Source of the DNA: Mycolicibacter sp. MU0102
GTDB lineage: Bacteria; Actinomycetota; Actinomycetes; Mycobacteriales; Mycobacteriaceae
Assembly: GCF_963378105.1 (NCBI RefSeq)
Contig: NZ_OY726398.1
Coordinates: forward strand, 2,356,001-2,420,000
Length of the DNA: 64,000 nt
Direction: 5' to 3'
Shown here: positions 37,672 to 46,331 of the stretch, one piece after another
How positions within the stretch are numbered: position 1 is the first letter of the stretch
Layout: each line of letters begins with the position of its first letter
The notes under the pieces: model-generated
Databases searched by the model: none
What the model was told of the DNA's origin: nothing
Seen by the model: the letters and a program-made list of their open reading frames with translations, nothing else
Made by a program: the position numbers and the translations under genes

Positions 37672-39021
37672 CTAAGCCGCCCGGCGCCCGAAGTAGCGGA
37701 TGCCGGCGAGTTGCGGGATCCGATACGGGCTGCGGAGGCGGCGCGTCGCCTGCCCGCGTCCGCGCAGGTGATAGCGGCTCAGTTCGCGCCGCACCGAGGG
37801 CGCCAGCAGCGGCCCCAACACGGCGCCGGCGCCCAGCGCCAGGGCCAGCCCGGCCGCCAGCCCCAGTGAACCTCCGGCGTTGGGTTGCCCGTTGACCAGT
37901 TGCACGAAGCCCCGAAACAGGGTCAGCCCGGGAACCAGCGGGATGATGCCCGCCATGATGATCACCAGCGGCGTGACCCGCAGCCGGGGCGCCAGCAAGG
38001 TGCCGACCAGCCCGGTCGCCGCGGCGGCCGCGAACGAGCTCACGATCGCATTGGCCTGCACCAGTTGCAGTCCGAAGAACAGCAGCGTGGCGGTCGCCCC
38101 GGCCAGACCGGCCGCCAGTGCCGCCTTCAGTTGCGCATAGCCCGCAAGCGCAGCGGCGGCCGCCCCGGTGGCGCCCGCCAGTAGGTACACCGGAACGCTC
38201 AGTGCCGCGACCGGCATCTCGGGGTTCACCCGGACTTGCACTCCGAACGCCCCGCCGATCTGCACCGCGACCGAGACTCCGACCAGGATGCCGACCGACA
38301 AGAGCAGGATGTCCATGCCCCGCGAGACGGCCGTGAGTTGGTAGCCGGTGATGGCGTCCTGTACGGAGCCGACGGTGGCCAGCCCGGACAACAGCACCAC
38401 GATGTTGGCGGCCACCACCGGTGCTACCGGGGTCCCGGCGGGCAGCCAGCCGACGGCGTGCAGGCCTATGGCGATCCCGGTGGCCACCGCGGCGGCGACA
38501 ACCTGCTGGAACAGCAGTGGCAGCTGCCAGCCGTTGAGCACGCGGCCGATCCGGTCGATCAGGGCGGTGGTGACCGCCGAAATCAGGGCGACCAGCGGAC
38601 CGGCGCCGATCAGTACGGCGAAGGCACCGGCCATCACCGCCCAGCCTGCGGTGGCCACCCAGCGGGGATAGGGGTGGTCGGCCCGGTTCACGATGTCCAG
38701 CTGTTGTTGCACCCACTCGGGATCGGGCGTGGTGTTCACGACGCGCTCGGCCAGATCGGTGGCCAGCTGCAGCCGCGTGTAGTCCAGTGAGCGTGACTGC
38801 ACCAGATACATCGCGGTGACTGGGGCGCCCGGCACCCCGCGGGGCACCGATACCCGGATCGAGTTGGCCATGATGTCCACCTGGGTCTGCGGCAGCCCGT
38901 ACGCGGTGGCGATGGCCAACATGCTCGAGGCGACGTCGGCGGTTCCCGCTTGTGAACCCAGTAGCAGCTGCCCGAATCGCAGGGCGATATCGAGCACCCG
39001 ACGGACGTCGGTTTCATCCAT
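37672..39021 (-). CDS. Threonine/serine exporter family membrane protein (ThrE-like)
   Basis: A 449-residue transporter. A soluble N-terminal domain (about 1-120) precedes around ten membrane helices, the layout of the ThrE family (PF06738 and its C-terminal half PF12821). Corynebacterium glutamicum ThrE exports L-threonine and L-serine by proton exchange; the substrate here is not proven. The ATG at 39019-39021 is chosen because GGAG lies nine bases upstream; earlier ATGs at 39025-39027 and 39043-39045 are alternatives. The gene is convergent with glgX (1 bp apart). ilvA lies upstream on the same strand, 81 bp away, a threonine-related neighbour. Confidence 0.85.
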   Translation of the reverse strand: MDETDVRRVLDIALRFGQLLLGSQAGTADVASSMLAIATAYGLPQTQVDIMANSIRVSVPRGVPGAPVTAMYLVQSRSLDYTRLQLATDLAERVVNTTPDPEWVQQQLDIVNRADHPYPRWVATAGWAVMAGAFAVLIGAGPLVALISAVTTALIDRIGRVLNGWQLPLLFQQVVAAAVATGIAIGLHAVGWLPAGTPVAPVVAANIVVLLSGLATVGSVQDAITGYQLTAVSRGMDILLLSVGILVGVSVAVQIGGAFGVQVRVNPEMPVAALSVPVYLLAGATGAAAAALAGYAQLKAALAAGLAGATATLLFFGLQLVQANAIVSSFAAAAATGLVGTLLAPRLRVTPLVIIMAGIIPLVPGLTLFRGFVQLVNGQPNAGGSLGLAAGLALALGAGAVLGPLLAPSVRRELSRYHLRGRGQATRRLRSPYRIPQLAGIRYFGRRAA

Positions 39022-39102
39022 GCGCATTGTCTCCGATGACACCATCACGGTCGGCTACCCGTTCGGCGCCCGGAGCTCACCTGCTGCGGCGGATCCGCGC
39101 TC

Positions 39103-40416
39103 CTACAGCAGGTAGCGATAGGCCGGAGAGCCAGGCTCCAGCGGCTCGACGTGGATCTCCGAGGTGCGCATACGGTCCAGCAGTCCGTCGAGATCGGCAG
39201 CCGACCCCAGCTGCACCCCGACCAGGGCTTCGCCGGTCTCCCGGTTATTGCGCTTGACGTACTCGAACAGCGTGACGTCGTCGCTGGGCCCGAGAACCTC
39301 GTCGAGGAAGCGCCGCAAAGCGCCCGGCTCCTGGGGGAAGTCGACCAGGAAGTAGTGCTTGAGGCCCAGGTGCACCAGTGAGCGCTCCAGGATCTCGCCG
39401 TAGCGCGAGACGTCATTGTTACCGCCGGAGATCAGGCACACCACCGTCGAACCCGGGGTGATGTCAGCCTCTAGCAGCGCGGCCACCGAGAGGGCGCCCG
39501 CCGGCTCGGCGATGATCCCCTCGTTCTGGTACAGGTCGAGCATCGCGGTGCAGACCGCACCTTCATCGACGGTGGTCACCGACACCATGTCACCGGCCCC
39601 GGACACCACCGCAAACGGCAGCGCGCCGGCGCGCCGGACGGCCGCACCGTCGACGAACTGGTCGACGTGGTCCAGGCTCACCAGCTCCCCCGCGGCCAGC
39701 GCGGCCATCATCGAGGCGGCGCCGGCCGGCTCGACGCCCAGCACGGCACTCTTGGTGGTTCGCTCGGCCAGGTAGGTGGTGATGCCCGATATGCACCCGC
39801 CGCCCCCGACCGGCACCACCACCAGGTCCGGTTCGGTATCGAGCTGGTCGAGTAGCTCCACCGCGATGGTCCCCTGGCCCGCCATCGTCCGCAGGTCGTC
39901 GTAGGGCGGCACCAGCGTCGCACCGGTGCGGGCGACATCGGCCAAGGCCGCCTCCGCTGCCAGGTCGTAGGTCGCACCGCCGACGATCAGCTCAATGAAC
40001 TCGCCGCCGTGGTAGCGGATGCGGTCTCGCTTCTGCTTCGGGGTCTTGGCCGGCACATAGACCCGGCCGTGCACACCGAGCGACCGGCACGCGTAGGCGA
40101 ATCCCTGCGCGTGATTACCGGCCGACGAACACACCACGCCGGCCGCGAGCTCGGTTTCGCTGAGCTGGACCAGCAGGTTGTAGGCGCCGCGCAGCTTGTA
40201 GGAGCGCACCGACTGAAGGTCTTCGCGCTTGAGATAGACGTTGGCACCGGTCAGCTCTGAGAGCCGGTCGCTGTACTGCAGCGGGGTGGGCGCGACCACG
40301 CCGGCAATTCGCTTAGCGGCCGCGTCGATGTCGGCCGCGGTCAACGGAGCCTTCAACGGGCCCTGCGCGGGGCCTGAATGGGAGCCACTTCGGTTCTGGC
40401 GCAGTTCGGCGGACAC
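39103..40416 (-). CDS. ilvA: Threonine ammonia-lyase (threonine deaminase)
   Basis: PLP enzyme giving 2-oxobutanoate from threonine, the first step of isoleucine synthesis. 437 residues. PLP lysine K74 in VRSYKLRGAYN; SSAGNHAQGFA, VPVGGGGCISGI and ISGGNND are the cofactor loops. The C-terminal regulatory region (about 345-437, HYFLVDFPQEPGALRRFL) is one ACT-like domain, as in the short actinobacterial form, where isoleucine and valine act. GTG start. The neighbouring ThrE-like exporter suggests threonine handling in one place. Confidence 0.95.
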   Translation of the reverse strand: MSAELRQNRSGSHSGPAQGPLKAPLTAADIDAAAKRIAGVVAPTPLQYSDRLSELTGANVYLKREDLQSVRSYKLRGAYNLLVQLSETELAAGVVCSSAGNHAQGFAYACRSLGVHGRVYVPAKTPKQKRDRIRYHGGEFIELIVGGATYDLAAEAALADVARTGATLVPPYDDLRTMAGQGTIAVELLDQLDTEPDLVVVPVGGGGCISGITTYLAERTTKSAVLGVEPAGAASMMAALAAGELVSLDHVDQFVDGAAVRRAGALPFAVVSGAGDMVSVTTVDEGAVCTAMLDLYQNEGIIAEPAGALSVAALLEADITPGSTVVCLISGGNNDVSRYGEILERSLVHLGLKHYFLVDFPQEPGALRRFLDEVLGPSDDVTLFEYVKRNNRETGEALVGVQLGSAADLDGLLDRMRTSEIHVEPLEPGSPAYRYLL

Positions 40417-40444
40417 CGCAATATGGTGTCACCCAGCAGGGGGT

Positions 40445-40882
40445 TCAGCCCACCGGGGTCAGCACGAACACCGGGATCTGACGATCGGTCTTCTCCTGAT
40501 ACTCGGCGTAGTACGGAAACGCATCGACCGCGCGTTCCCACCACTGGGCCTTTTCCTCGCCGAATACCTCGCGAGCGTCGTAGTCGCCGGTGACGGGTCC
40601 GTCCTGCAGCTCGACGCGCGGGTTCGCGGCGACGTTGTAGTACCAGACCGGGTTCTGCGGGGCGCCGCCCAGCGACGCGACGATCGCGTACTCACCGTTG
40701 TGCTCGACCCGCATCAGCGGGATCTTGCGAAGCTTGCCGGTCTTGGCGCCGACCGTGGTCAACAGCACGACCGGCTTGCCTTTCATCTCGATGCCCTCGG
40801 TGCCACCGGACTCCATGTACTTCTCGGCGTTCTCGCGTGACCAATCCAAGGGGCTGGGTGCATATTCTCCGCTCAGAGGCAT
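40445..40882 (-). CDS. Ddn-like F420/deazaflavin-dependent nitroreductase family protein
   Basis: A 145-residue split-barrel FDOR protein. LLTTVGAKTGKLRKIPLMRVEHNG, GGAPQNPVWYYNVAANP and VEL are the diagnostic patterns of the mycobacterial Ddn/Rv1558-type group. Members reduce quinones or nitroimidazoles with F420H2; the native substrate here is unknown. Conserved tryptophan and tyrosine residues (QWWERA, FPYYAEYQ) line the substrate pocket in the family. ATG at 40880-40882. It lies 28 bp upstream of ilvA on the same strand, matching the Rv1558-Rv1559 order. Confidence 0.9.
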   Translation of the reverse strand: MPLSGEYAPSPLDWSRENAEKYMESGGTEGIEMKGKPVVLLTTVGAKTGKLRKIPLMRVEHNGEYAIVASLGGAPQNPVWYYNVAANPRVELQDGPVTGDYDAREVFGEEKAQWWERAVDAFPYYAEYQEKTDRQIPVFVLTPVG

Positions 40883-40959
40883 GCGGCCAGAGTAGCCCCG
40901 TACTACGACATAACAATCCGACCTGCAGATTTCGGCTGGCCTAACAATTGGTTATCGCG

Positions 40960-40965
40960 TACCGT
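40960..40965 (+). promoter_or_regulatory. -10 element (TACCGT) for a leaderless small-protein gene
   Basis: TACCGT fits TAnnnT and is followed by 7 nt before the ATG at 40973. This is the main support, with hydrophobic composition, for calling the small gene real. Confidence 0.5.
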
Positions 40966-40972
40966 TAAATGC

Positions 40973-41182
40973 ATGACCACCGCCGAACGTTTCGGGCAGC
41001 AAGTGCCCATCGCCGGTGTGCCCTGGCCGGCCTACAAGCTGGTTGCGCTGGCCATCGGCCTGATCGCCCTGTTGATCGTCGGTGCCGCGACATCCAGCGC
41101 CGCGGCCGCGGTTTTGACCGCTGCGGGTGCCTGTAGCGCGGTGTGGCTCGTCTTGGGCTCGCAACATCCTTCGCGGCGCTGA
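40973..41182 (+). CDS. Small two-helix membrane protein of unknown function
   Basis: A 69-residue protein. Two closely spaced hydrophobic stretches (about 19-41 and 44-62) probably form a helical hairpin. No recognisable domain. The start is supported by a leaderless-type -10 (TACCGT) seven bases upstream rather than by a ribosome-binding site. It lies between the Ddn-like gene (divergent) and the DUF488 gene (convergent, 7 bp). I do not recognise it, and it could be restricted to a few species. Confidence 0.6.
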   Translation: MTTAERFGQQVPIAGVPWPAYKLVALAIGLIALLIVGAATSSAAAAVLTAAGACSAVWLVLGSQHPSRR

Positions 41183-41189
41183 GCGGTAG

Positions 41190-41729
41190 CTACTCGGGCT
41201 CGACAGTTGGGCCGTCATAGATCAGCACATCACCGGCAACCCGGGCTTCGGCGGTCGGCCGGTGGTCGCGCAGCTTGCCGTCATGCATCAGGTGCCGCAC
41301 CTCGGTTCGGCGGACCAGTGCGAGGTAGTCGGCGATCAGCTTGCGATGACATCGCCACCAGACGGTCTCGGCGCACATCACCGCAACCTGTTGTCCCGCC
41401 GCTTCTGTCAGCAATTCATCGATTCCGGACTGGAAGTCCTCGCTGCGCATGTAGCCGGCGTAGGACCGAAACGAGTCGTTGCGCAACCCGATGTCGGGGC
41501 TTGGCCCCTTGACCCGTCGCCAGCCGCCGAGTCGCGGTTCCCACCGATAACCGATACCGGCTGCCGGCAGCCAGTGCTGCATTTCCTCCCGCGCGGTGTC
41601 GGGATTGCGCCGGCTTCCCGGAGCGCTGCGGACGTCGACCAGACTTTGCACACCGGCACCTGCGAGCAGCGCGGCGATCTCGGCCCGGTCCGCGGTGCCG
41701 TGGCCGAACGTGAAAACCTTTGGCGACGT
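41190..41729 (-). CDS. DUF488 family protein with a non-canonical or lost start codon
   Basis: A DUF488 protein, a small cytosolic family of unknown role. The conserved opening FTFGHGT and LVDVRSAPGSRRNP are followed by EPRLGG and the later CAE..WWRCHR block. The GHG motif lies upstream of the first ordinary in-frame start, the GTG at 41649-41651, which would remove about 26 residues of conserved domain. Between the fadD stop (41746-41748) and that point the frame has no ATG, GTG or TTG. A run of nine G (41736-41744) followed by AACGCC and ACG looks like a ribosome-binding site and a mutated ATG. I mark the ACG at 41727-41729 as the likely original start. The protein may be truncated, poorly expressed, or a real ACG initiator. 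Confidence 0.7.
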   Translation of the reverse strand, partial: TSPKVFTFGHGTADRAEIAALLAGAGVQSLVDVRSAPGSRRNPDTAREEMQHWLPAAGIGYRWEPRLGGWRRVKGPSPDIGLRNDSFRSYAGYMRSEDFQSGIDELLTEAAGQQVAVMCAETVWWRCHRKLIADYLALVRRTEVRHLMHDGKLRDHRPTAEARVAGDVLIYDGPTVEPE

Positions 41730-41745
41730 GGCGTTCCCCCCCCCG

Positions 41746-43581
41746 TCAGACTGCGGCGGTCGGCGCTGGGTCTTCGGCGGCTCGGGGCTGATGTACTTGG
41801 GGCCCCGGGTCGTGGGCGTAGAGGCCTTCGATCTCCTCGGCGTATTTCTCCGCGATCGGCCGTCGTTTGAGTTTCATCGTCAAGGTGACCTCGTCGCCGC
41901 CGGGTTCCCATAATGCCGGCAGGACCCGGAAACGCTTGATCTGCTCAACCCGGGACAGCTTGGCATTGCCCTCGGCGACGCCCGCCGCGATCTGGGCGAT
42001 CACCCCCGGGTCATCGGCCAGGGCCGACGGTGTTGCCGCCGACAGGCCATGGGCAGCGGCATAGGGCGCCACCGAGTCGGCGTCGAACACCATGAGTGCG
42101 GTGTTGTAGGGCCGGGAATCGCCGATCGTGACCATCGCCCCGATCATCGGGCAGGCCGCCAGGATCGCGTTCTCGATGTTCGCCGGCGACATGTTCTTGC
42201 CCGCCGCATTGATGATCAGTTCCTTCTTGCGGTCGACGACCCGCAGATAGCCCTCGGCATCCTGTTCGAGGATGTCGCCGGTGTGCAGCCACCCATCGGC
42301 GTCGATCGCCTCGGCGGTCTTGGCCGGCTCCTTGCGGTAGCCCCGCATCACCAGGGGTCCCCGCACCAAGAACTCGCCGTCGTCAGCGATGCGGCTTTCC
42401 AACCCCGGCAACAACTTTCCGACCGTACCCAGCCGAGCATCCCGTGGATGCACGGTCGTCGCCACGCAGCTGAGTTCCGACATACCCCAGACCTCGCAGA
42501 TCGGAATCCCCAGGCCCGAGAAGAACGCGATGGTCTCCTTGGGAATCGGCGCCGCGCCCGACACCGCCCACCGCAGCTCGTCCAGGCCCACCTTGGCCCG
42601 AAGCACCGACAGCACCAGCTCGTCGGCCTGCGCCCACTCGCCGGCCAGCTCGGCGGAGACCGGTTCACCGGCCAGTTGCACCGCAGACCGTTTCGCCCCT
42701 ACTGCCAGCGCCCACTGCAACGCGGCGCGACGATTGTCGTCCGATTCCCCCGCGACAGCGAATTCGATTGCCGCCTTGAGCTTCTCCCATACCCGCGGCA
42801 CCGCACCCCAGATCGTCGGCCGCACATCCGGCAGGGCCGCACCGATCTGACGTGCGTCGGGCACCACGGTCACCTGCACTCCGGCGATCTCGGAGTTGTA
42901 GAGGCCCATCGCGCGGTCGGCGATGTGTGCCGAGGGCAGATACGAGGTGATCCGGTCCCCGAAGCGCACCCCGAGCACCGCGTCGAGGGCAGCCGCCTCG
43001 AACAGCAGATTGGTGTGCGTCATCTCCACCCCCTTGGGCATGCCGGTGGTCCCGGAGGTATAGATCAGCGTCACGACATCGTCGGGCTGCACTGCCCGCC
43101 AGGTGGATTCGAAGTCAAAGTCGTCGTCGGCGGCGGCCAGCAGCTCCTCGACCGACAAAGTGCCGTCCGGATGCCCGTCTACGCAGACGATGTGGTCGAT
43201 CGCCGCTCCGCTGGCCCGGATGGTCTCGACATACGCCTGCTCGCACATCACGACTTTGGTGCCGGCATTGGCGAACAGGTAACCGAGCTGCTCGGCAGGC
43301 AGGGTGTTGTACACCGAGAACGACGTCGCGCCCACATGCTGGGCTCCGACCTCCAGCGGGTAGAACTCGATTCGATTCGCCATCATCAGCGACACCGTGT
43401 CGCCGCGCCGTACCCCGAGCCCGGCCAGCCCGGCCGCCACCTGGCGCACCTGCTGGGCGTAGTCACGCCAGGTCAGCGTCTGCGTATCGCCGACGGTGCG
43501 CAACGCGACCGCGTCCGGATCGATTGCGGCAGTGCGCTGAAAGGCCTCGCACAAGGTGGTCGCCGGCGGTGACTGCGTCAT
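41746..43581 (-). CDS. Long-chain fatty-acid-CoA ligase (FadD/AMP-binding family)
   Basis: Activates fatty acids to acyl-CoA through an acyl-adenylate. 611 residues. The AMP-binding P-loop is YTSGTTGMPKG (about 178-188), the adenine loop VWGMSEL, and the acyl-transfer-domain motifs GWLHTGD and DRKKELIINAAGKN with the terminal-domain lysine region LKRRPI. Similar in kind to FadD11/FadD15 long-chain enzymes. ATG with a strong GGAGGAATAG site. The enoyl-CoA hydratase is the preceding gene on the same strand (24 bp), so the two are probably co-expressed for fatty-acid breakdown. Confidence 0.93.
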   Translation of the reverse strand: MTQSPPATTLCEAFQRTAAIDPDAVALRTVGDTQTLTWRDYAQQVRQVAAGLAGLGVRRGDTVSLMMANRIEFYPLEVGAQHVGATSFSVYNTLPAEQLGYLFANAGTKVVMCEQAYVETIRASGAAIDHIVCVDGHPDGTLSVEELLAAADDDFDFESTWRAVQPDDVVTLIYTSGTTGMPKGVEMTHTNLLFEAAALDAVLGVRFGDRITSYLPSAHIADRAMGLYNSEIAGVQVTVVPDARQIGAALPDVRPTIWGAVPRVWEKLKAAIEFAVAGESDDNRRAALQWALAVGAKRSAVQLAGEPVSAELAGEWAQADELVLSVLRAKVGLDELRWAVSGAAPIPKETIAFFSGLGIPICEVWGMSELSCVATTVHPRDARLGTVGKLLPGLESRIADDGEFLVRGPLVMRGYRKEPAKTAEAIDADGWLHTGDILEQDAEGYLRVVDRKKELIINAAGKNMSPANIENAILAACPMIGAMVTIGDSRPYNTALMVFDADSVAPYAAAHGLSAATPSALADDPGVIAQIAAGVAEGNAKLSRVEQIKRFRVLPALWEPGGDEVTLTMKLKRRPIAEKYAEEIEGLYAHDPGPQVHQPRAAEDPAPTAAV

Positions 43582-43605
43582 CTATTCCTCCTGCTCGCGA
43601 CCGCT

Positions 43606-44403
43606 TCAGCGGCGACTGACTCGTTCCAGATATGCCATGGCCGATGCCTGCGATTCGGGATCGTGCACCGCAGTGACCAGCGCATCGGCGTCGTTCCAGC
43701 TGCGCGTGGTCCCCACCATGCCGTCGGTCACCGCGTTGACCTGCCGTTTGGTGCCGCCCAAGGTGAGCGCGGATTTGTTGACCAGCTGGCCCACCAACTC
43801 GTCGACCGCCGCGTCGAGGTCGGCCTCGGGTACCACCCGGTTGAGGAAACCGATCGCCTTGGCCTCGGCGGCACCGAACGGGCGGCAGGTCATCACCAGT
43901 TCCTTGGTGAGCGCCGGACCGATCTCGCGGACCAGCCGCGGGATACCGCCCCAGGCCAACGGAATGCCCAAATCGACTTCCGGAATCGAGAATCGGGTGT
44001 CCTCGGCGGCCACCCGCAGATCGCACGCTGCGGCCAACACGACACCGCCGCCCACACAGTGACCGTGTAGCCGCGCCACCGTCACCGCCCGCATGGCTTC
44101 GATGGCCTCGGCCATCCGGCGTCCGGCGTCGGCGGCTTCGCGCAGGGCTCCGGCCCCGTCGGCGGCGGCCACGAACGCGGCCAAGTCGGCGCCGGCAGAG
44201 AACGCCCGGCCGCTGCCGGCCACGACCACCACTTTGACCGCGGGCCGGGCGTCGAACCACCGCGCCGCGGCCACCAACTCGTCAAGCGTCACCGTGCTCA
44301 GCGGGTTGAGCTTGTCCGGACGACTCAGCGTGATCGAGCCGAGCGCACCGTCGGCTGCAACCGCGATGGTCGAGGCCTCCAGAGTTTCCGTGGCGGTTTC
44401 CAT
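43606..44403 (-). CDS. Enoyl-CoA hydratase/isomerase family protein
   Basis: A 265-residue crotonase-fold protein. LSRPDKLNPLS and the oxyanion hole pieces GRAFSAGADLAAF and HGHCVGGGVVLAAACDL are clear. The position of the second hydratase Glu is filled by VDLGIPLAWGGIPRL, with no standard pair of Glu catalysts seen, so it may be an isomerase or a non-hydratase member. ATG at 44401-44403, preceded by TAACGT and 7 nt, a leaderless start; an upstream ATG at 44449-44451 would overlap that promoter. Same strand as fadD. Confidence 0.88.
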   Translation of the reverse strand: METATETLEASTIAVAADGALGSITLSRPDKLNPLSTVTLDELVAAARWFDARPAVKVVVVAGSGRAFSAGADLAAFVAAADGAGALREAADAGRRMAEAIEAMRAVTVARLHGHCVGGGVVLAAACDLRVAAEDTRFSIPEVDLGIPLAWGGIPRLVREIGPALTKELVMTCRPFGAAEAKAIGFLNRVVPEADLDAAVDELVGQLVNKSALTLGGTKRQVNAVTDGMVGTTRSWNDADALVTAVHDPESQASAMAYLERVSRR

Positions 44404-44489
44404 GGCGTCGACGTTAGTGGCGCCGCCCCGGGCGAGGCACGGGATTGCCATTACGGGCCGCTGCCGCCGACATCGCTTACGGTGAGCCC
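44404..44489. promoter_or_regulatory. Divergent leaderless promoter pair (enoyl-CoA hydratase / TcmP-like methyltransferase)
   Basis: On the minus strand TAACGT (44411-44416) is followed by 7 nt and the ATG at 44403. On the plus strand TACGGT (44478-44483) is followed by 6 nt and the ATG at 44490. Both fit mycobacterial TAnnnT leaderless promoters. No palindrome shared by the two was seen in the 86-bp region. Confidence 0.55.
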
Positions 44490-45323
44490 ATGTCGATTGC
44501 CGTCCCCGAGTTCAGCCGCCTCGAGCAGACCGCCTTCCTCACGGCGTACGCCCGCGCATTGGACTGTCGGTCACCCGTCCCGATCCTCGGTGACGAGTTC
44601 TCCGACCGCGTCGTCGGCCAGATCGATTACGACTTCCCGGCATTCCGGATCCCGGCGAGCGTGGTGCGCCAAACCGCCCTGCGCGCCAAGATGCTCGACG
44701 AGCGCGTCCGCGCGTACACGTCGGCGCACCCCGATGCGGTGGTGGTCGACCTCGGCGCCGGGCTGAACGAGCCGTTGGCCCGGGTGAAGCCGCCGGCCGG
44801 CGTCGATTGGTACAGCATCGATCTGCCGCACGTGATCGCGCTGCGCGAGAAAGTGGTGCCGGCTCAGCCCGGGGAGCACGTTATCGCCGCCGACCTGACC
44901 GGCACGGACTGGACGGAGGGCATCCCGGTCGGTCGACCCACCATGGTGATCGCCGACGGTCTGTTCGCCTTTCTCACCGAGCCACAGGTCATTGCGCTGA
45001 TCGCGCATGCCATCGATCATTTCGGCACCGGCGAGTTGGCGTTCAATGACTACGGCCGAGTCGGGCCGTTCAGCTGGCTGGGCATGAAGCTGGCACCACG
45101 GGGGATGTTCACCGTGCTACGCCACGTCTGGGCCAACCCTGGCTTCACCGACCCTCGCACGCCACAGCGGTGGGATCCGCGGCTGCGCCTGGTCGAAGAG
45201 GCCTGCCTGGCACACGCCGCCGAGGTGGATTCGTTTCCGGGCCCGGCTCGCACCATCACCCGCCTTGCCGGCCGATTCAAGTCAGTGGCCGGCAAGGCCC
45301 GGGTGCTGCGCTACAAGTTCTGA
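44490..45323 (+). CDS. SAM-dependent methyltransferase of the TcmP/LCM family
   Basis: A 277-residue protein of the leucine-carboxyl-methyltransferase-like group (PF04072), common in mycobacteria as putative polyketide or small-acid O-methyltransferases. Motifs: VVDLGAGLNEPLARV (SAM-binding), the acidic strand WYSIDLP, and IADGLFAFLTEPQV. The ATG at 44490 is set by the leaderless promoter six bases upstream; an earlier in-frame start at 44445 would overlap it. The substrate is not known. Convergent with the secreted-protein gene (9 bp). Confidence 0.88.
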   Translation: MSIAVPEFSRLEQTAFLTAYARALDCRSPVPILGDEFSDRVVGQIDYDFPAFRIPASVVRQTALRAKMLDERVRAYTSAHPDAVVVDLGAGLNEPLARVKPPAGVDWYSIDLPHVIALREKVVPAQPGEHVIAADLTGTDWTEGIPVGRPTMVIADGLFAFLTEPQVIALIAHAIDHFGTGELAFNDYGRVGPFSWLGMKLAPRGMFTVLRHVWANPGFTDPRTPQRWDPRLRLVEEACLAHAAEVDSFPGPARTITRLAGRFKSVAGKARVLRYKF

Positions 45324-45332
45324 GGCGACGGG

Positions 45333-46058
45333 TTACAGGGTGCCCCAGGCATCGCCGAGGTACTGCGACGGATCGAAGTCGAGACTGGCGAACGGGTCGT
45401 TCGGAACAAGGTAGTCCGGCACCTCGGGGATCCACGAGTGGAACAGGCTGTTCCACAAGAACAGTGGGTCGTCGTCGCCGATCGTGATGTAGGCCGCCGA
45501 CGTGAAGTTGCCGGGGTCGGTCACCACGGTGTAGTCGAGGTTTCCGGTCGACATGACCCAGTAGTTCAGGTCGTGCGGCCCTACGCCGTTGATCGTGAGG
45601 TTGGTGAAGTCACCGATGTTGACCGCGTAGATCGAGGAGCCGGACAGGTATCCGAAGTTGCCCAGGCTGCTCACGTCGAAGTCGGCGGGCAGGTTCGGGT
45701 TGGCTGCGAAATCACCGAATTGGTAGGCCCTGGTGGAGAAGAAGGAGTTCCAGTAGTCCTCGATCTTGATGTTGTACGTTCCGGCATCGAGTGTGTTGTC
45801 GCCGTCGGTGTAGGTGATCGTGTAGGGCTGGTCGCCCTTCCAGTCGGTGATGAACGGGCGGACGCCCTGGTATGTCCAGCCCCCGTCCAGGATGTCACCC
45901 ATCACCATGCAGACGGCCCCATTGCAGGTCTCATAGGGCCCGCCATCCAGGAACGGGTCCCCGGCCGCGTTGGCGGTGGCCGCCGGAAGGACCAGGGCGG
46001 CGAACGCAGCGGCAGCGCCCATCCCCACCAGGTTGAGAAGACGACGCGAAACCCACAT
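45333..46058 (-). CDS. Secreted protein of unknown function
   Basis: A 241-residue protein with a clear signal peptide: RR near the N terminus, hydrophobic core (about 8-28), and cleavage after ANA (about residue 31). The mature part is acidic, rich in Asp, Gly, Tyr, Trp and Asn, with few charged basic residues, and has a close cysteine pair (TCNGAVC). Predicted mostly beta. No family recognised. The start is the ATG at 46056-46058 with GGAGG five bases upstream. Upstream is a 273-bp AT-rich region with an inverted repeat at 46133-46149. Adjacent to the MerR gene on the same strand but probably separately promoted. Confidence 0.75.
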   Translation of the reverse strand: MWVSRRLLNLVGMGAAAAFAALVLPAATANAAGDPFLDGGPYETCNGAVCMVMGDILDGGWTYQGVRPFITDWKGDQPYTITYTDGDNTLDAGTYNIKIEDYWNSFFSTRAYQFGDFAANPNLPADFDVSSLGNFGYLSGSSIYAVNIGDFTNLTINGVGPHDLNYWVMSTGNLDYTVVTDPGNFTSAAYITIGDDDPLFLWNSLFHSWIPEVPDYLVPNDPFASLDFDPSQYLGDAWGTL

Positions 46059-46331
46059 AACTGCCTCCGTGTTGTTCAAGCTCATACATCGCTGTGAATC
46101 ACAAGCGCGCTAATCATTACGCCCGTGTTACAGCATAGACACCCTATGCTAATAGTACTCTTGGGTAAAGTTCGATTTTTTGAGCCAGCGCGCCCGTCGA
46201 AACCGGCTCCACACAGCCCTCAACAGTCTCAACCTCCCCCCGAGGCCACACGTGTTGTGTGAGAAGTTTCAGACGTTACATCAGTTATGCGGTGTTGTAA
46301 TTCCGAACGAATCTCACCATTACGTTGAGAT
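46059..46331. promoter_or_regulatory. AT-rich regulatory region upstream of the secreted protein, with an inverted repeat
   Basis: Contains GCATAG-ACACC-CTATGC (46133-46149), a 6-bp inverted repeat, and AT-rich patches (TAATAGTACTC, GATTTTTT) not seen elsewhere nearby. No coding sequence was found in it. It probably holds the promoter of the secreted-protein gene and possibly an operator. Confidence 0.45.
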
